Positions 61,069 through 64,000 of a stretch of 64,000 nt of DNA are shown here, piece by piece; position 1 is the stretch's first letter, and every line of letters begins with the position of its first letter. The notes beneath the pieces were generated by a model that saw only the letters and a list, made by a program, of their open reading frames with translations, did no database searches and had not been told where the DNA came from. This stretch comes from Citrus sinensis. Lineage: Eukaryota > Streptophyta > Magnoliopsida > Sapindales > Rutaceae. The position numbers and the translations under genes are program-made. The stretch is taken from NCBI RefSeq assembly GCF_022201045.2, contig NC_068557.1:12088501-12152500 (forward strand). The letters run 5' to 3'.

Positions 61069-62432
61069 TAGGGATGGTGAAATTACCCGCAAACCTGTTT
61101 AAACCCGCCCTCTACGAGTAATTTTGCGGGTTACAGGTAGGTTTGGTATTTTAAAGTTAAATTCACTACAGGTTGCAAGTGAATTTGGTATTGAGAAAAA
61201 ATCTGTTGGGTACCAGTGCAGGTATGCATGGCAAAAAGTCTGACTCGAATTTTGGCTCGATTGACCCGACTCGAATTTTTCAAACTTTGACCCAAATTTA
61301 AGGATTTCGGGTTGGGCTCGAGCCTAAATATAAGGACTCGATTAAAATTCGGGTCAGGGTCGTGCTCTAGCTGGCTCGACGTGACCCGACCCAAAATTCA
61401 AAATTAAAAAATATTATTTTATTTGTATAATTTTATAAGACATAATTTTGGATTACCTTTATTTTATTATTTATACAATTATATGGTTGAGACCTTAAGT
61501 AATTTTGATATTTATGTTAAATTTTAATATATGAGGAATGTTATATCTATTTAAAAAAATTAAATTACTTAAATTTAAAAAAAGTCTTAAATATTATAAA
61601 ATTCGAGCTTGGAAAAAAGCCTGACCCGAATTAAGCCGGGCTTGACCTGACCTGAAACTTAAATGTTTAGGCTTTTTTTTTAGTCAGGCCTTTTATTTCT
61701 ATGATGTTTTTACTAAACGGAATCAGAATGAATTGGAATTAGGAATGCCAACGGGATAGGTGTTATGTGGGGATTGCAAATACTCGTATCTGTACTCGTT
61801 AAAAAGTATAGATACCCATTCTCTTCCCCCATTCCCTATATCTCCTTTTAATTTAATAATATTAAAATAACAGGAAGAAAATTTTCAATATTTATATGGA
61901 GAAATACCTAATGAAATATTGATGATTGATGAATGATGTTAAGAATTTTAGTTGATTTATTTCTCTTAAACTATAAGAATATAGATATCCAAGATGGAGG
62001 TTATTTTATTGATTTTGGAAAGAAATTTGGTCATTCGGTCATTGATATAGATTCATAGTTTTCAGACCATCTTTGGTTATTTTTCTAGTAAATACTGCAA
62101 TGATTAGAATTGGCGTCTTGAATCAAATCTTGTAAAGATAATTATTCTTTAAAACTTTAACTTTTGGTATTCTTAGGGTTTCAAAATAGGTTTCAAAATA
62201 TCCTACAATTGAAAAATTGAAGACTTAAAGCTGCTAACTTTAGTTATTCATGTTTTAGTCTTTTAGGGTTTTTAATAATTAGGTTTAGATGTTAATTAAT
62301 AACTTTAGCTTTTAAAAATTAATAATAAAATAAATAATAAAACAGGCTTACGAGTGGGTGCAGGTTTTAGTGTTTAATATCTATACCCTACCCGTCCAAT
62401 AAATGGATATGAATAATTATACCTGCACCCAA
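61069..62432. mobile_element. Cluster of degraded hAT-like element fragments
   Basis: Several end-like sequences are nested here: tagggatggtgaaattaccc at 61069, a gcatggcaaaaagtctgac start near 61227 with matching gacccgaat/attcgggtc words on both strands up to about 61690, and an aggaatgccaacgggat start near 61741. These resemble the GGGATGG-type ends of the 46686 element. Complete pairs and target duplications could not be assigned. Confidence 0.4.
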
Positions 62433-62470
<38 letters not shown>

Positions 62471-62976
62471 TAAGACTTGAGGAGGTGATGTGACATCACC
62501 ATTTCTCATATTTGTATATTCTCTATTATCTAATAAATAGAGAAATTTTCTTTTAGATTTGATTTTTCATCTTTTCATAATTAATTTGATTGTTATTACA
62601 CAATAATAATTATGTAAAACACAATAATAATTATGTAAAGGTTTTAATGAGACATATTCTTTGTAATGAACATCCAAGGGGGAGTGTTATGAATTTATTA
62701 AAATAAATGTAGATATTCATAACATATATCTTTTAGTCTCCCCAATATCTCACATTAGCAACATTTAGCTTCCCTATAACTCCCACTATCTCACAAGAAA
62801 TTATAATCCATAATTTTTCATTAATTTCATGGAGTGATTATGTAACTATAAAAGGAGAGCTCATCTTTTTGTTTTGTACACACACAATTAGAATGAATAA
62901 AATCACTCTCTAATATATTCTCTCATTTTATTCTTTATCTTGCGTTTCTTCTTTATTTTTGTTGCTGGCTAATAGT

Positions 62977-62977
<1 letters not shown>
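62433..62977 (+). mobile_element. Truncated Helitron copy (first of a head-to-tail pair)
   Basis: It begins TCTATATATAT after an A, followed by aaagttaagacttgaggaggtgatgtgacatcacc in two parts, the typical start of small plant Helitrons. It lacks a 3' hairpin and CTAG end and runs directly into the next copy. It contains the LTR-like block described separately. Confidence 0.7.
62675..62975 (+). repeat. Copia-type polypurine tract and LTR-like sequence in the first Helitron copy
   Basis: CCAAGGGGGAG is followed by TGTTATGAATTTATTA, the usual polypurine tract and LTR start of Ty1/copia elements. A TATAAAAGGAGAGC TATA-box region and a polyadenylation-like AATAAAATC follow at the expected spacing. 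The same block occurs at about 63206-63505 in the second copy. No internal copia gene is present. Confidence 0.6.
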
Positions 62978-63019
<42 letters not shown>

Positions 63020-63646
63020 TGGGACTACAAGAGGTGATGTGGCATCACTATTTCTCATCTTTTTATATTTTCTATTATCTAATAAATATAGATTTTTTTT
63101 TTAGATTTGACGTTTCATCTTCTTATAATTAATTTAATTATTATTACACAATAACAATTATGTAAAGGTTTTAATGAGGCATATTCTTTGTAATGAACAT
63201 CCAAGGGGGAGTGTTATACATTTATTAAAATAAATGTAGATGTTCATAACATATATCTCTTAGTCTCCCCACTATCTCCCATTAGCAACCTTTACATTCC
63301 CTATAACTCCCACTATCTCATAAGGAATTATGATCTATAATTTTTCATTAATTTCATGGAGTGATTGTGTAACTATAAAAGGAGAGCTTATTTTTTTGTT
63401 TTGTACACACACAGTTGGAATGAATAAAATCACTCTATAATATATTCTCTCATTTTATTTTTTATCTTGTGTTATTTCTTTATTTGTATTGCTGGCTAAT
63501 ATCTTTTTTTATTTTTTATAAGGCTGCCTCATCTTTTAAAAAAAATCAATTCATATGTTTTATCAGTTTCATCAAGTGTAAAATAAAAAAAGGATAATAC
63601 TAAATTCTTTTTTCAAAACCGCGTGAAGCACGGTTCTATTTTCTAG
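62978..63646 (+). mobile_element. Helitron, complete ends
   Basis: The 5' end is TCTATATATAT with the ggtgatgtggcatcac block and the 3' end is a hairpin (CCGCGTGAAGCACGG) followed by TTCTATTTTCTAG and then T. This is the standard Helitron form: 5'-TC, 3'-CTAG after a hairpin, insertion between A and T, no terminal inverted repeats and no target duplication. It is non-autonomous (669 bp) and is a close copy of 62433-62977 for its first ~530 bases. Confidence 0.82.
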
Positions 63647-64000
63647 TTTTATTATAAAACAAAAGAAAAATTAGACCCGATACCTGATCCTAACATAACA
63701 ATCTCCATACACACTTATATACGTATACATCGATCAAAGAATGTGGAAACAATGCAATCTTCTGTAGCCCTTACCGAAATTGGGAATTTTTCTCGCTAAT
63801 TTATAAAAAATAAAAAAAGATGAAGAAGTAATTCACAACCAAAAAATTGTGCTTCAATGCCAAAATGGTTAGATCAGTAGTTAACACAATTTAAAAGTGA
63901 TTTTTAACTCCCAAGTGTCTTGTTATATTATAGCTTGGTGAGTTCAAAGTCGATCTACAGAAAAAAAGATTAATTTGTTTATTTTCTTTTATCTAAAAAT
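63647..64000. other. Window end, no feature seen
   Basis: This AT-rich stretch has no supported gene, repeat or RNA. Confidence 0.4.

Overview
This is plant nuclear DNA: AT-rich, with intron-split genes, GT-AG (and one GC-AG) introns, a miR156 target site, and many plant transposons. Gene content and TE types fit a eudicot. A woody rosid such as Citrus is plausible, but that is an inference I cannot test here. No bacterial operon, CRISPR array, rRNA or convincing tRNA is visible.

Layout. (1) 0.7-3.2 kb, minus: an intact five-exon PP2C phosphatase. (2) 3.5-8.5 kb: a hAT-like remnant, then a diverged long inverted duplication whose arms carry decayed copies of one unidentified gene around three ~450-bp tandem repeats. 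(3) 9-16 kb: small TIR elements, a hAT insertion with a perfect 8-bp target duplication, and two paralogous lipid-transfer-protein-like genes (minus). (4) 16.5-27.6 kb: TPX2 (plus, 20 exons) and a RING1 Polycomb E3 ligase (minus, 10 exons) in convergent orientation, with a mosaic of repeats between their 3' ends. Two mitosis-type (MSA) promoter motifs precede TPX2. (5) 28-34 kb: AT-rich intergenic DNA with hAT-like, MITE and PIF/Harbinger-like elements. (6) 35.1-36.5 kb, minus: a small SPL3/4/5-type SBP-box gene with a miR156 site just after its stop codon. (7) 41.5-46.2 kb, plus: a 14-exon BUB1 checkpoint kinase. (8) 46.7-47.6 kb: another hAT-type element. (9) 48.25-55.04 kb: a 6.8-kb Mutator-like element with matching ends and a near-perfect 9-bp target duplication. 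It carries a broken FAR1-type transposase and, convergent to it, an intact GRF-zinc-finger ORF. (10) 55-60 kb: a possible transcription unit of unknown function. (11) 61-63.7 kb: hAT-like debris and a head-to-tail Helitron pair that includes copia-type LTR-like sequence.

The host genes do not form a pathway, although TPX2 (spindle assembly) and BUB1 (spindle checkpoint) are both M-phase genes. From memory, TPX2-RING1 and BUB1-PP2C are also neighbour pairs in Arabidopsis, which suggests an old syntenic block. The most novel structure is the Mutator-like element: it has a MuDR-like plan of two genes reading inward from the two ends, but the second gene is a GRF zinc-finger protein with a membrane tail. 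It also lies just downstream of a TATA-like box, so it may have cut a host promoter from its transcript. All exon boundaries were read by eye from splice signals, reading frame and family knowledge; no transcript data were used.
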